Below are positions 1 through 10,361 of a DNA stretch of 64,000 bases, in pieces. Source of the stretch: Pseudomonas salomonii (GTDB taxonomy: Bacteria > Pseudomonadota > Gammaproteobacteria > Pseudomonadales > Pseudomonadaceae); the NCBI RefSeq assembly GCF_900107155.1, contig NZ_FNOX01000010.1, forward strand, positions 186,001 through 250,000, read 5' to 3'. The translations under genes and the position numbers were made by a program. Every line of letters begins with the position of its first letter. The first letter of the stretch is position 1. The notes under the pieces were generated by a model. The model saw only the letters and a list, made by a program, of their open reading frames with translations, was not told the origin of the DNA and made no database searches.

Positions 1-43
1 CCCAACGCGCCGACCAGGAACACACCTCGTGCTATTTCTAGCT

Positions 44-763
44 TCATCTACTTAAACCCTTGATAGCGCTGCCAAACGCCGTCTCGTAAAAGTAGCTGAG
101 TTTTTCCCAGTCGGTACTGTTCCACGACGAATGGCGGCGCAATTGCAGCATGTCATGGGAGGCGGCCCGATAAGCGGTCAGGCGCTGACGGCACTTCTCG
201 AAATCCAGCAGCGCCACTTCCACCTTGGCCGAGTCGCCTTCGCCGGTCACGCGTACAAAAATGTGCTTGATATACAGGCAACCATGTTGCCAGCGCCCCT
301 TGTGCATGCGTGCCAGGGTGCCCGCCAATTCCTTGAGCATGCGCTCGTGAACCAACTCGCCGTACTGCTCACGGCCACCGGCGGCGTACCAGTTTTCGAT
401 CTCGTCGAAACCGTCGAGGGACGCCGTCACCAACAAGGCTTTCCATTGGTGCTCGGGGTCACGGCGCGCGCCGCAGAACACCAGTTCCGGAACGCGTACA
501 TCCAGCGAACGCAGACCTTTGAGGGCGTCACGTTCGCGCAACACGGTCGGGCGTCCGAACGGGTGAAGCCAACTGCGGTAAATATGCCCGGTCTGGCGTT
601 TGCTGTAGAGCAAGCGGCCATTCGGGCTCACGACTCGCTGCACACCGCTTTCACCACCGCGTCGGCGGTTGGGTTCCTCGACCCATTCGCCCTGCTGGCG
701 CCAGAAAAAATCAAATCGTTCTTCGGGAGCTACGTGACTGCCTGATACGCACTCAACTGCCAT
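44..763 (-). CDS. wapQ: Lipopolysaccharide kinase InaA/WapQ family protein
   Basis: A 239-residue kinase-like protein of the InaA/WaaP family, whose members phosphorylate heptoses of the LPS inner core. The kinase-like core is visible as an HKGRWQHGCLYIKHIF catalytic-loop segment (His-Gly in place of the usual His-Gly-Asp) followed by the LLDFEKCR metal-binding DFE. The start at 763 is preceded by AAGAGG and lies 4 bases after the stop of the methyltransferase gene, so the two are one transcription unit. In P. fluorescens WCS365 the equivalent methyltransferase/wapQ pair downstream of colRS is known to be ColR-controlled. The name rests on family and synteny; the actual substrate is inferred. 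Confidence 0.8.
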   Translation of the reverse strand: MAVECVSGSHVAPEERFDFFWRQQGEWVEEPNRRRGGESGVQRVVSPNGRLLYSKRQTGHIYRSWLHPFGRPTVLRERDALKGLRSLDVRVPELVFCGARRDPEHQWKALLVTASLDGFDEIENWYAAGGREQYGELVHERMLKELAGTLARMHKGRWQHGCLYIKHIFVRVTGEGDSAKVEVALLDFEKCRQRLTAYRAASHDMLQLRRHSSWNSTDWEKLSYFYETAFGSAIKGLSR

Positions 764-767
764 CCTG

Positions 768-1448
768 TTACCTCTTACGCAATACATAGACTCGCCACAT
801 GGCGTAGAGCGGCATGAAGTCCAGGGATTCCTGGACCCGGAAACCGGCTTGCTCAAATTCTGCCTCGACAGTAGCAGCCGGTAACACAAACCGGTTTTGG
901 TAACCTTCCTGCTCACCTTTCTTGCGACGCCTGGCTTCGGCGCGCTTGCGTTTCCAAGCCTTGAAATTGCCATCCACCCACAACGAAATAATCACGCTGT
1001 CGCGGGTAACCCGCTGAAATTCTTTCAGTATTGCCAGCCTGTGCGCCGGATCACCAATGTGGTGCATCAAACGCATGCAAAAAATACTGTCGACCGCGTT
1101 ATCGGGCAAATCGATATCAAAGGCAGACGTGTGCAAAGGCCGTACCCGCTTCACCACCTCCGCCGGCTGGGCAACGGTGGCGACCTTCAACATCGACTCC
1201 GAATTGTCAGCGCCGATAATCACACGGTTGGGCTTCTCCGCCAACAATGGCCAGAACCGCCCGGCACCGCAAGGCAGGTCCAGCACCAGGCCCGGCTCGC
1301 CGGCCATGGCCAGCGCACCGCGCGCCAATTGCTCGTCGCGTTTGTGGGACAGCCGGCGAGCCAGATTGTCCTGATGCTTGAGCAAATAATTCTGCGCGTG
1401 CTGATCGTCGTACTTTTCGGAAAAATCGAGCTTGATCGGGGTAGACAT
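768..1448 (-). CDS. Class I SAM-dependent methyltransferase
   Basis: A 226-residue Rossmann-fold methyltransferase. SAM-binding motif I is VLDLPCGAGRFWPLL, followed by the acidic GADNSESML and the FCMRLMHHI motif typical of Methyltransf_11/25. The start at 1448 has GGAG eight bases upstream; a longer TTG start three bases upstream is less likely. It is the first gene of the methyltransferase-wapQ unit and corresponds to orf222 next to colRS in P. fluorescens. The methylated substrate is unknown; an LPS or envelope role is inferred from its partner and its regulator. A ColR-box-like site lies about 70 bases upstream of the start. Confidence 0.88.
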   Translation of the reverse strand: MSTPIKLDFSEKYDDQHAQNYLLKHQDNLARRLSHKRDEQLARGALAMAGEPGLVLDLPCGAGRFWPLLAEKPNRVIIGADNSESMLKVATVAQPAEVVKRVRPLHTSAFDIDLPDNAVDSIFCMRLMHHIGDPAHRLAILKEFQRVTRDSVIISLWVDGNFKAWKRKRAEARRRKKGEQEGYQNRFVLPAATVEAEFEQAGFRVQESLDFMPLYAMWRVYVLRKR

Positions 1449-1516
1449 CAACGGATCTCCAGTAGCTGATGCCTACAACCTTAAGCAGCAAACTGTGATC
1501 AACAGGTCAACCCGTT

Positions 1517-1529
1517 GTGAAAAACTTGT
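1517..1529 (-). promoter_or_regulatory. Candidate ColR-binding box before the methyltransferase-wapQ unit
   Basis: Read on the minus strand this is ACAAGTTTTTCAC, ending about 70 bases before the methyltransferase ATG. The same 13-mer occurs at 3711-3723 in front of the LTA-synthase-like gene. The TTTTTCAC core agrees with my recollection of the ColR box published for P. putida. Binding is inferred. Confidence 0.6.
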
Positions 1530-1636
1530 CCTGTCCAATCCCATACATTTCAAGACTTTACAGACACAAGCAATAGCATGGGGCCATCTTCGCCGATTTA
1601 GCGGGTTCTCTGGCAGGATAGCGGCCAGGTCTACTT

Positions 1637-2917
1637 TCAGGGTTTGACCTGGCTCAACTCCACATGAAAACGGCAGCCATTGGGCTCCATGGTGCTCAGG
1701 CTGACGCTCCAGCCCTGGCTCTCGCAAATGCGCTGCACCAGCGACAAACCCAGGCCAAGGCCTTCGCCACGCTTCTCGCTGCCGCGCACAAAGGGCTCGA
1801 ACATCGCTTCACGCTTGTCTTCGGGAATGCCGACCCCGGTGTCCTCCACCACAAAGCCGCTGGGTTCGAGTGTCAGGCGGATAAAGCCCTGCTCGGTGTA
1901 GTGCAACGCATTGCGCAGCAAGTTGCCCATCACCGCATGCAAGAAGGTGGTGTTGTAGCGAGTGTCCAACGGGTTTCCCGGGCTGAAGATCAACTCAAGG
2001 CCTTTTTGCTCGATGGGCCCGCGCCAGATGCCGAGCAGATCTTCGGCCACCTGGGTCAGGTTGACTTGGGCCGACATGCCGGAATCATCGTGCTGGGCAC
2101 GCGCCAGCATCAGGAAGGTCTGCACCAGCTCGCGCATCTCTTCACACGCACGGGCGATTCGCAGCACCTGGTTGCGACCACGCTGGTCAATGGCCGGGTT
2201 TTCCAGCAGCAGTTCGCAGGAGCTGGCCAATACCATCAAGGGCGTGCGCAGTTCGTGGCTGACGTCGCTGGTAAACAATTGCTCACGGGACAAGGCCGCA
2301 CGCAGGCGGCCCAGGGTGGCGTCGAACGCCACGGCCAGCTCGCCGACTTCATCGGCGGCGTAGTCCGGCGCCAGCGGCGGCGCCAAGCCCAGCAATTGGT
2401 CACGATGGCGCACCTGGCGGGCCAGACGCACCACCGGCGCCATCACCTTGCGGGCCAGCACCCAACCGAGGAACACCGCCAGCGCCAGGCTGAGCACAAA
2501 GCCCACCAGCACCACGGCAAACAGCACGCGCTCACGTTCTTCGAAATCGCTTTGGTCTTGCAGCAACACATACCGTCGGCCATCCACCACTTCAACCATG
2601 GCGTGGTACGACAGCGCTTCGCGGAATACTTCGTGAAACCCCGGTTCCAGGTGCCGCAGGTCTTTGGGCAGCTCGAAATCTCCAGGCCCGCCGCTGAAGT
2701 AAAACAGCTGGTCGGGCTCGGGCCGGTGGCTCCAGTCCTCAACGCTGTCCATCAACAACAGGCGCTGCAGGTCGCCGCCCAGGCCGGCCGAAATCAGTTT
2801 TTCTTCCACCAGGTGCACAGTCGCAACGATGCCCATGGCGAAGGCCCCCGCCACCAGCGCACTCATCAGCGCAAAAGCGATGATGATCCGCTGGGCAAGG
2901 CTTTGCTTAAACTCCAT
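1637..2917 (-). CDS. colS: Sensor histidine kinase ColS
   Basis: A 426-residue inner-membrane histidine kinase. It has TM1 at about 10-35, a periplasmic sensor domain at about 36-130, TM2 at about 131-153, HAMP, HisKA with the phospho-accepting His221 (DVSHELRTP), and a HATPase with N, G1 (VEDTGVGIP) and G2 (GLGLGLSL) boxes. The start at 2917 overlaps the end of colR. With this start the periplasmic acidic residues fall at Glu96 and Glu126-x-x-Glu129, the positions I recall as the Zn/Fe-sensing ExxE motif of P. putida ColS, which supports both identity and start. It would phosphorylate ColR in response to excess metal. Confidence 0.92.
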   Translation of the reverse strand: MEFKQSLAQRIIIAFALMSALVAGAFAMGIVATVHLVEEKLISAGLGGDLQRLLLMDSVEDWSHRPEPDQLFYFSGGPGDFELPKDLRHLEPGFHEVFREALSYHAMVEVVDGRRYVLLQDQSDFEERERVLFAVVLVGFVLSLALAVFLGWVLARKVMAPVVRLARQVRHRDQLLGLAPPLAPDYAADEVGELAVAFDATLGRLRAALSREQLFTSDVSHELRTPLMVLASSCELLLENPAIDQRGRNQVLRIARACEEMRELVQTFLMLARAQHDDSGMSAQVNLTQVAEDLLGIWRGPIEQKGLELIFSPGNPLDTRYNTTFLHAVMGNLLRNALHYTEQGFIRLTLEPSGFVVEDTGVGIPEDKREAMFEPFVRGSEKRGEGLGLGLSLVQRICESQGWSVSLSTMEPNGCRFHVELSQVKP

Positions 2918-3590
2918 CACGGCCCTCGGCCAGGCGATAACCCACACCGTGCACCGTTTGCAGCAACGGCTTGGCGAAGGGTTTATCGATTACCTGGCGC
3001 AATTGGTGAACGTGGCTGCGCAGGCTGTCGCTGTCCGGGCAGTCGTCGCCCCACAGGGCCTCTTCGAGGATTTCGCGGCGCAGTACGTGCGGGCTTTTTT
3101 GCATCAGCACCGCGAGCAGCTTCAAGCCCACCGGGTTGAGCTTGAGCAAGCGCCCTTCGCGGGTGACTTCCAGGGTATCCAGGTCGTAGCTCAAATCACC
3201 GACTTGCAGGGCACGGCGCCCGCCACCCTGGGCACGGCGCAGCACGGCTTCGATGCGCGCGGCCAGCTCGGACAAGGCAAAGGGTTTGAGCAGGTAGTCA
3301 TCGGCGCCGGACTTGAAGCCCTGCAGCCGGTCATCCAATTGGTCGCGGGCGGTGAGCATGATCACCGGCGTGTCGCGGCGGGCGTCTTCGCGCAGGCGTT
3401 TGCACAGCGTGTAGCCATCGATACCGGGCAGCATGATGTCGAGCACGATCAGGTCGTAATGCTCGGTGGCGGCCAGGTGCAGGCCCGACAAACCGTCCTG
3501 CGCACAGTCCACGGTGTAGCCCTTTAGCCCCAGGTAATCGGCCAGGTTGGCCAGAATATCGCGGTTGTCTTCAACCAATAAAATTCGCAT
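2907..3590 (-). CDS. colR: Response regulator ColR
   Basis: A 227-residue OmpR/PhoB-type regulator. The receiver domain (1-120) has the acidic pocket ED at 8-9, phospho-acceptor Asp51, and the MLTA and LLKPF signature segments. The C-terminal winged helix (about 130-222) ends in the conserved HGVGYRL. The sequence closely matches ColR of P. fluorescens and P. putida as I remember it. It is translationally coupled to colS. It is known to activate envelope genes, including the adjacent methyltransferase/wapQ operon, for root colonisation and metal and membrane-stress tolerance. The gene is divergent from the LTA-synthase-like gene across a 200-base gap. Confidence 0.95.
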   Translation of the reverse strand: MRILLVEDNRDILANLADYLGLKGYTVDCAQDGLSGLHLAATEHYDLIVLDIMLPGIDGYTLCKRLREDARRDTPVIMLTARDQLDDRLQGFKSGADDYLLKPFALSELAARIEAVLRRAQGGGRRALQVGDLSYDLDTLEVTREGRLLKLNPVGLKLLAVLMQKSPHVLRREILEEALWGDDCPDSDSLRSHVHQLRQVIDKPFAKPLLQTVHGVGYRLAEGRDGV

Positions 3591-3710
3591 GGGCAGTGTC
3601 TCCGTACGCGGTAACGGCCTTGTTGGCTCGCGCAGCTTAAGGCCAAGTGTGGCTCAGGGATAGACCTTGGAGCCATGCCGATAAAGGTTTTCAACCAATT
3701 ACATATTCCA

Positions 3711-3723
3711 ACAAGTTTTTCAC
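3711..3723 (+). promoter_or_regulatory. Candidate ColR-binding box before the LTA-synthase-like gene
   Basis: ACAAGTTTTTCAC, 67 bases upstream of the start at 3791 and in the colR-divergent gap. It is identical to the site upstream of the methyltransferase-wapQ unit (1517-1529, opposite strand). This suggests both flanking units belong to the ColR regulon. Inferred, not demonstrated here. Confidence 0.6.
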
Positions 3724-3790
3724 TATAGCTTCACACACTAACTACAGTGCCAGGTTGAACATCTCGCCCATCGATATAAGGAATATGGAC

Positions 3791-5740
3791 ATGGGGTTTC
3801 TCAAAAACGCGCCTATGCGTTTTCTGCTGCTCGTCACCACAACCTGGCTGGTGATTTTCCTGTTGACCCGCAGCGTGCTGCTGATCACTCATCTGGATGA
3901 AGTCGGCGGCAATTTGCTGCCGGTGTTTGGCGTGGGTTTGCTCTATGACCTGAGCTTCCTGGTGTATGCCGCCTTGCCGCTGGGCCTGTACCTGCTGCTG
4001 TGCCCGCCCGCGCTGTGGCGCCGTCGCGGCCATCGCTGGTTCCTGCAAGCGGTGCTCACCGTTAGCGTCTTCGCCATGCTGTTCACTGCGGTCGCTGAAT
4101 GGTTGTTCTGGGATGAATTCGGTGTGCGCTTCAACTTCATCGCCGTCGACTACCTGGTGTATTCCAAGGAGGTGTTGAACAACCTGCTGGAGTCCTACCC
4201 GATCGGCAAACTGCTCAGTTTGTTAGCGATGCTGGCGATAGTATTGAGCCTGGCCCTGCGCAAGCCGTTCAATACGACGATGAACGCCCCGCTCCCGCCA
4301 ATGCGCGGCCGCTTGCTGAATGCCCTGTGCCTGTTGGTAGCCGCCGGTTTGAGTGTGCAATTGATCAGCCAGAACAGCCCGCGTGCCCAAGGCGGCAATG
4401 CCTATATGAACGAATTGGCGAGCAACGGCCCCTACCAATTTTTTGCCGCCTTTCGCAATAACGAACTCGATTACACGCAGTTCTACAAAAGCCTGCCAAC
4501 CGAGGTTGTCGCCAAACAACTGCGCGCAGAACTCAGTGAACCCAATGCGCGCTTTATCGGCACAGACCCGCTGGATATCCGCCGCACTATCGACAACCCA
4601 GGCACATTGCGTAAACCCAACATCGTGCTGGTGACCATCGAAAGCTTCAGCGCCAAATACATGGGCAGCAATGGCGATGAGAACAACCTGACGCCCAACC
4701 TTGATGCGCTGCGTAAACAAAGCCTGTACTTCAATAACTTCTATGCCACCGGCACCCGCACTGACCGTGGGCTGGAAGCGATCACATTGGCGATTCCACC
4801 CACGCCCGGCCGCTCGATCGTCAAGCGCATCGGCCGTGAAAGCGGTTTCGCAAGCCTTGGCCAGCAACTCGGTGCCGTCGGTTACGACAGCGTGTTCGTC
4901 TACGGCGGGCGCGGTTACTTCGACAATATGAACGCGTTTTTCAGCGGCAACGGTTATCGGGTCGTCGACCAGAGCAGTGTGCCTGAAGCGGAAATTTCGT
5001 TTAAGAACGCCTGGGGCATGGCTGATGAAGACCTCTACCGGCAAACCCTGAAACTTGCCGACGCCGACTACGCCAAGCAGCAGCCCTTCCTGCTGCAACT
5101 GATGACCACGTCCAACCACCGCCCCTACACCTACCCGGACGGGCGCATTGATATCAAGTCCGGTAAAGGCCGTGACGGCGCCGTCAAATACACCGACCAC
5201 GCTATTGGCGAGTTCCTCGCAGCGGCACGCCAGAAGCCCTGGTTCGATAACACGATTTTCGTGTTCGTCGCCGACCACACCGCCGGCAGTGCAGGCAAGG
5301 AAGACTTGCCGATCACCAACTACCAGATCCCGCTGTTCATCTATGCACCCAAGCTGATCGAAGCGCGGGAAACCGCACAACTGTCCAGCCAGATCGACCT
5401 TGCGCCGACCTTGCTGGGCCTGATCAACCTGAGCTACGAGTCGACCTTCTTTGGCCGCAACCTGTTGCAGGACAACCCGTTGCCACCGCGCGTGGTGGTC
5501 GGCAACTACCAGTATCTGGGGCTGTTTGACGGCAAGGACCTGGCCATTTTAAGCCCACGCCAGGGCCTGCGTCGCCACGATCAAGCCCTGGGTGAAAGCC
5601 AGGAGTTACGCGTGGGCAGTGATGATCCGTTGATACAACGCGCCATCACCTACTACCAAGCGGCCAGCTATGGCTACACACAACAATTGCTGAGCTGGAA
5701 GGCGCCGAAGGAAGTGCCCCCTGCGATCAGCGTACGCTGA
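3791..5740 (+). CDS. LTA synthase family sulfatase-fold membrane protein
   Basis: A 649-residue alkaline-phosphatase-superfamily enzyme. Five predicted N-terminal membrane helices (about 5-220) are followed by a periplasmic sulfatase-fold domain (about 275-590) with metal and nucleophile motifs VLVTIESFSAKYMG, TGTRTDRGLEA and FVADHTAG. Relatives transfer phosphoglycerol or phosphoethanolamine from phospholipids to envelope glycans or lipids. The start at 3791 has AAGGAA seven bases upstream; the ATG at 3785 sits too close to that site. The ColR-box-like site in front suggests co-regulation with the ColRS envelope regulon. The exact group transferred cannot be read from sequence. Confidence 0.85.
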   Translation: MGFLKNAPMRFLLLVTTTWLVIFLLTRSVLLITHLDEVGGNLLPVFGVGLLYDLSFLVYAALPLGLYLLLCPPALWRRRGHRWFLQAVLTVSVFAMLFTAVAEWLFWDEFGVRFNFIAVDYLVYSKEVLNNLLESYPIGKLLSLLAMLAIVLSLALRKPFNTTMNAPLPPMRGRLLNALCLLVAAGLSVQLISQNSPRAQGGNAYMNELASNGPYQFFAAFRNNELDYTQFYKSLPTEVVAKQLRAELSEPNARFIGTDPLDIRRTIDNPGTLRKPNIVLVTIESFSAKYMGSNGDENNLTPNLDALRKQSLYFNNFYATGTRTDRGLEAITLAIPPTPGRSIVKRIGRESGFASLGQQLGAVGYDSVFVYGGRGYFDNMNAFFSGNGYRVVDQSSVPEAEISFKNAWGMADEDLYRQTLKLADADYAKQQPFLLQLMTTSNHRPYTYPDGRIDIKSGKGRDGAVKYTDHAIGEFLAAARQKPWFDNTIFVFVADHTAGSAGKEDLPITNYQIPLFIYAPKLIEARETAQLSSQIDLAPTLLGLINLSYESTFFGRNLLQDNPLPPRVVVGNYQYLGLFDGKDLAILSPRQGLRRHDQALGESQELRVGSDDPLIQRAITYYQAASYGYTQQLLSWKAPKEVPPAISVR

Positions 5741-5753
5741 CAGCTGCGCTCTG

Positions 5754-5779
5754 GCCCTTGCCTACCACAGGGCAAGGGC
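5754..5779 (+). terminator. Hairpin after the LTA-synthase-like gene, possible weak terminator
   Basis: GCCCTTGC at 5754-5761 pairs perfectly with GCAAGGGC at 5772-5779. No T-run follows, so it may only stabilise or attenuate the transcript before the next two-component system. Confidence 0.3.
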
Positions 5780-5817
5780 GTGACACTTGCGCCATCCTCC
5801 GGCGATGGCGCCCTTGC

Positions 5818-6513
5818 ATGTCCGACTCCCTGTTGCTGATCGAAGATGACCGCCCATTGGCCGCGCTGACGGCCGAGTTCTTGCGCGCCGAAGGTTTTAC
5901 CGTCGCCGTGGAGCACCGTGGAGATCGCGCCGCACAGCGCATTCTTGAGGAAAAACCGGCGCTGTTGATCCTCGATGTCATGTTGCCGGGCATCGACGGG
6001 TTTACCCTGTGCCGCCAGATTCGCGACAGCTACCCCGGGCTGATCCTGATGATGACCGCGCTGGATGAAAACGCCGAGCAATTGACCGGTTTCCACGTGG
6101 GCGCCGACGATTACGTGGTCAAGCCGGTCGACCCGCTGCTGTTGCTGGCCAGGGTGCGTTCATTACTGCGCCGTCACCGCCAGGCGCCCAACGCGTCTTA
6201 TCAGTGGGGCGCGTTTCGATTGGACCTCAACAGTCATTTCGCCTGGCTCGACGGCACGCCGTTGCAGTTCTCGGTGGCCGAGTTCGAATTGCTGGCGATT
6301 TTCGCCCGCCACAGTGGCGTGTTGCTGACCCGCGAGAAACTTCTGCAAAGCTTGCGCGGCCTGGAATACGACGGGCTTAACCGCTCGATTGATATGCGTG
6401 TGTCGCGCCTGCGCAAAAAGCTGATGAGCCTGGCCTGCCCGGTGACCATCCAGACCATCACGGCCCAAGGCTACCTGTTTGTCGAAATCCCCCAGGCGGC
6501 CCAGCATGTTTAA
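5818..6513 (+). CDS. OmpR-family response regulator (RstA-like)
   Basis: A 231-residue receiver plus winged-helix regulator. The acidic pocket is EDD at 9-11, the phospho-acceptor is Asp53 (LLILDVMLPGIDGF), and the receiver ends with the YVVKPVDP lysine segment. The DNA-binding domain occupies about 130-225 and ends TITAQGYLFVE, a variant of the usual GxGY motif. It resembles RstA-type regulators more than PhoB. The last 8 bases overlap the following kinase gene, so the pair is translationally coupled. Input signal and targets are unknown. Confidence 0.88.
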   Translation: MSDSLLLIEDDRPLAALTAEFLRAEGFTVAVEHRGDRAAQRILEEKPALLILDVMLPGIDGFTLCRQIRDSYPGLILMMTALDENAEQLTGFHVGADDYVVKPVDPLLLLARVRSLLRRHRQAPNASYQWGAFRLDLNSHFAWLDGTPLQFSVAEFELLAIFARHSGVLLTREKLLQSLRGLEYDGLNRSIDMRVSRLRKKLMSLACPVTIQTITAQGYLFVEIPQAAQHV

Positions 6514-7801
6514 ACTGCGCCCCTGGATGGTGGCCGTGGCGGGCGCGGGCTGGACGAGCCTGACCCTTTATCTGCTGTGGCTGTGCACCAACGCCTCGGT
6601 GTTTGTCGGCGAAGACAGCTTTTTGCGCTTGATGGCCGGTCCGGGCTACCTGGTGGCCGAACAGCTTAAAGGCGTGCCTGCCGAGAAGCGTGAAGCGCGC
6701 ATGGACATCCTGCGCGCGCACTTCCAGTACCCGGTAGAGCTGATTCCGTATGACGACGTCGAATTGCCGCCCGAAGCCATGGTCATGCTCGAACACCAGC
6801 AGCCGGCGCTGAACAGCGACGAAGACATCAGTTACTTCCCGCTGGACGACGATACCGTGATCCGATTCGGCCCTATGTGGGGAAGCGCCGAGGTCAAGGA
6901 CCTGCTGAAATTCCCGATTTTCTGGATCACCGCCTGTGTCGCAGGCTTGCCGGTGTTGCTGCTGCTGGCCTTCGGTTTGCGCGCGTACCGGCGGCATAAC
7001 AAGGACCTGGCCACGCTCAACAACTGCCTGGGCACCCTGGCACGCACCCCAAACGTCATGCTGCCGGCTCTGGGCAAAGAATGGACGCCGTTGCTGCTGA
7101 CCTTGCAACAGCATGCGCGGGACATCAGCGCCATGAGCGAACGCCACCGCGAAGTTTCTCAGGCTGTTTCCCACGAACTGCGCACGCCGCTGGCGCGTAT
7201 GCGTTTCGCCCTTACGTTGCTGAGCAAAAGTGAAGACCCGCCGATCCGCGCGCGCCTGCAAGAGCGCTTGCAAACCGATGTCGAAGAACTCGAAGCCCTG
7301 GTTCGCGCCAGCCTCGCCTTTGCGCGGATGGCCGGCGCGCCCACTGATTTGCAGCATGAGCCCATCAACCTGCGTGACTGGCTGCACCAGGAGTTCGCGT
7401 TGCTGGACGGGCACCATCGCCAATTGAGCCTGGAAACCGAGCCTGCACAGCTTGAACTGATCGGCGACCGCGCCCTGCTGCACCTGATCGTGCGCAACCT
7501 CTTGAGCAACGCCATCACCTATGCCCGTGATCGAGTGTGCGTGAGCGCCACTTATCAGGGTGAGCAGCACTTGGTGCTGCATGTCGACGATGACGGCCCC
7601 GGCATATTGGCGGAGAACCGTGAAAAGATTTTCGAGCCCTTCGTGCGGCTGGCCATGGGCGGCGACGAGCCCAGTGGCTTCGGCCTCGGCCTGGCGCTGG
7701 CCAAGCGCGCAACCCAGTGGCATCACGGTGAGTTGTCGGTAACCCGCAGCCCGCTGGGCGGCGCACGCATGAGCCTGGTACTGCCGTTGCGCCCTCTTTA
7801 G
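6506..7801 (+). CDS. Sensor histidine kinase (RstB-like)
   Basis: A 431-residue kinase. TM1 is about 8-32, a periplasmic segment about 33-135, TM2 about 136-158, then a HAMP-like linker, HisKA with His223 (AVSHELRTPLARM) and HATPase_c with LLSNAITYA, DDDGPGIL and GFGLGLALAKR. The ATG overlaps the regulator stop codon by 8 bases. The N-terminal sensor region has no domain I recognise. Downstream lies a small secreted-type ORF that could be a target or accessory, but nothing in the sequence proves this. Confidence 0.88.
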   Translation: MFKLRPWMVAVAGAGWTSLTLYLLWLCTNASVFVGEDSFLRLMAGPGYLVAEQLKGVPAEKREARMDILRAHFQYPVELIPYDDVELPPEAMVMLEHQQPALNSDEDISYFPLDDDTVIRFGPMWGSAEVKDLLKFPIFWITACVAGLPVLLLLAFGLRAYRRHNKDLATLNNCLGTLARTPNVMLPALGKEWTPLLLTLQQHARDISAMSERHREVSQAVSHELRTPLARMRFALTLLSKSEDPPIRARLQERLQTDVEELEALVRASLAFARMAGAPTDLQHEPINLRDWLHQEFALLDGHHRQLSLETEPAQLELIGDRALLHLIVRNLLSNAITYARDRVCVSATYQGEQHLVLHVDDDGPGILAENREKIFEPFVRLAMGGDEPSGFGLGLALAKRATQWHHGELSVTRSPLGGARMSLVLPLRPL

Positions 7802-7883
7802 AGCGCTGTTACAGCCTGTGACAGCCAAGCCATCCCATCGCCCGTAACCTCGCCAACTGAATCCCCGGTTGGAGAGCCCTTTC

Positions 7884-8261
7884 ATGCATCCCCGTAAGAA
7901 GCATTTGCCCACCTTGATGCTGTCGCTGTGCATCGTTGCCGGCGCATTCGTGCCCGGTAATGCGTCAGCCTCGCGCCTGGCGGTTACGGACAAGCCATCA
8001 CCACGGATGGAAGACAAACACGCTGGCGATCACACCGCCAATACGGCACGTCGGCCAACGGCGCAGGATGCGCTCCTTACCCCACCACCCCGGAGGTGGC
8101 CCCGAGCCGCCGGCGTTGAGAAACTCGCGCACCTGCCTGGCCCTGGCTCACTCAACCAAGCTGCTGCACCGCAACCCGTGGCACTTGTGCCGGCTGCCCA
8201 AGTAACCCTGGCGCGGGGCATGACCTTCAGGAAGCTGTTGCGGCGCCGTACATTGGGTTGA
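7884..8261 (+). CDS. Small exported hypothetical protein, reading frame uncertain
   Basis: A 125-residue ORF with a good ribosome site (GGAGAG at 7871-7876, 7 bases before ATG) and a convincing N-terminal signal peptide (about 1-29, ending NASASR). After about residue 40 codon choice deteriorates. The +2 frame over about 7985-8121 looks more natural and would end CAPYPTTPEVAPSRRR at a TGA near 8121. Either the C-terminal half is non-conserved or a frameshift separates the signal peptide from its mature domain. I do not recognise a family. Confidence 0.45.
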   Translation: MHPRKKHLPTLMLSLCIVAGAFVPGNASASRLAVTDKPSPRMEDKHAGDHTANTARRPTAQDALLTPPPRRWPRAAGVEKLAHLPGPGSLNQAAAPQPVALVPAAQVTLARGMTFRKLLRRRTLG

Positions 8262-8310
8262 GACAGATATAGCCCGCTCCCACATTGGTTCTCCTACATT
8301 TTTGAATACA

Positions 8311-8349
8311 AAAAAGCCCCGCCTGCATCACTGCAGGCGGGGCTTTTTA
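8311..8349 (-). terminator. Rho-independent terminator of groEL
   Basis: A perfect 13-bp stem (8315-8327 with 8332-8344) with a 4-base loop, flanked by A and T runs on both sides, so it could work bidirectionally. It lies 20 bases after the groEL stop. Confidence 0.92.
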
Positions 8350-8368
8350 ATAGCCGGGTAAGGCTGGG

Positions 8369-10015
<1,647 letters not shown>

Positions 10016-10064
10016 GATCGATATTCCTTAAATACTTTGTAGTAACGGGAAAATGAGCGGGGAA

Positions 10065-10361
10065 TCAGTCTTCCAGAACGGCGAGAATTTCGTTCTCAGC
10101 CATGACCAGCAGGTCTTCGCCGTCGACTTTCACAGTGTTGCTGCCGGAGTAAGGGCCGAAAACAACCTTGTCACCCACTTTTACGGCCAGCTCACGTACT
10201 TGACCGTTTTCCAGCGTCTTGCCCGGGCCTGCAGCGAGAATCACACCGTGGTTGGCTTTTTCAGCAGCCGAACCTGGCAGAACAATACCGCCAGCGGTTT
10301 TCTTTTCTTCTTCGCTGCGACGGATTACGACGCGGTCGTGCAGAGGACGAAGCTTGCTCAT
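10065..10361 (-). CDS. groES: Co-chaperonin GroES (HSP10)
   Basis: A 98-residue co-chaperonin. The sequence starts with the classic KLRPLHDRVVIRR, has the mobile loop TAGGIVLPGSAAEK that binds GroEL, and ends GEDLLVMAENEILAVLED. The heptameric lid caps the GroEL cavity. AGGAGA precedes the ATG. It is first in the groESL operon and is preceded by a structured leader. Confidence 0.99.
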   Translation of the reverse strand: MSKLRPLHDRVVIRRSEEEKKTAGGIVLPGSAAEKANHGVILAAGPGKTLENGQVRELAVKVGDKVVFGPYSGSNTVKVDGEDLLVMAENEILAVLED

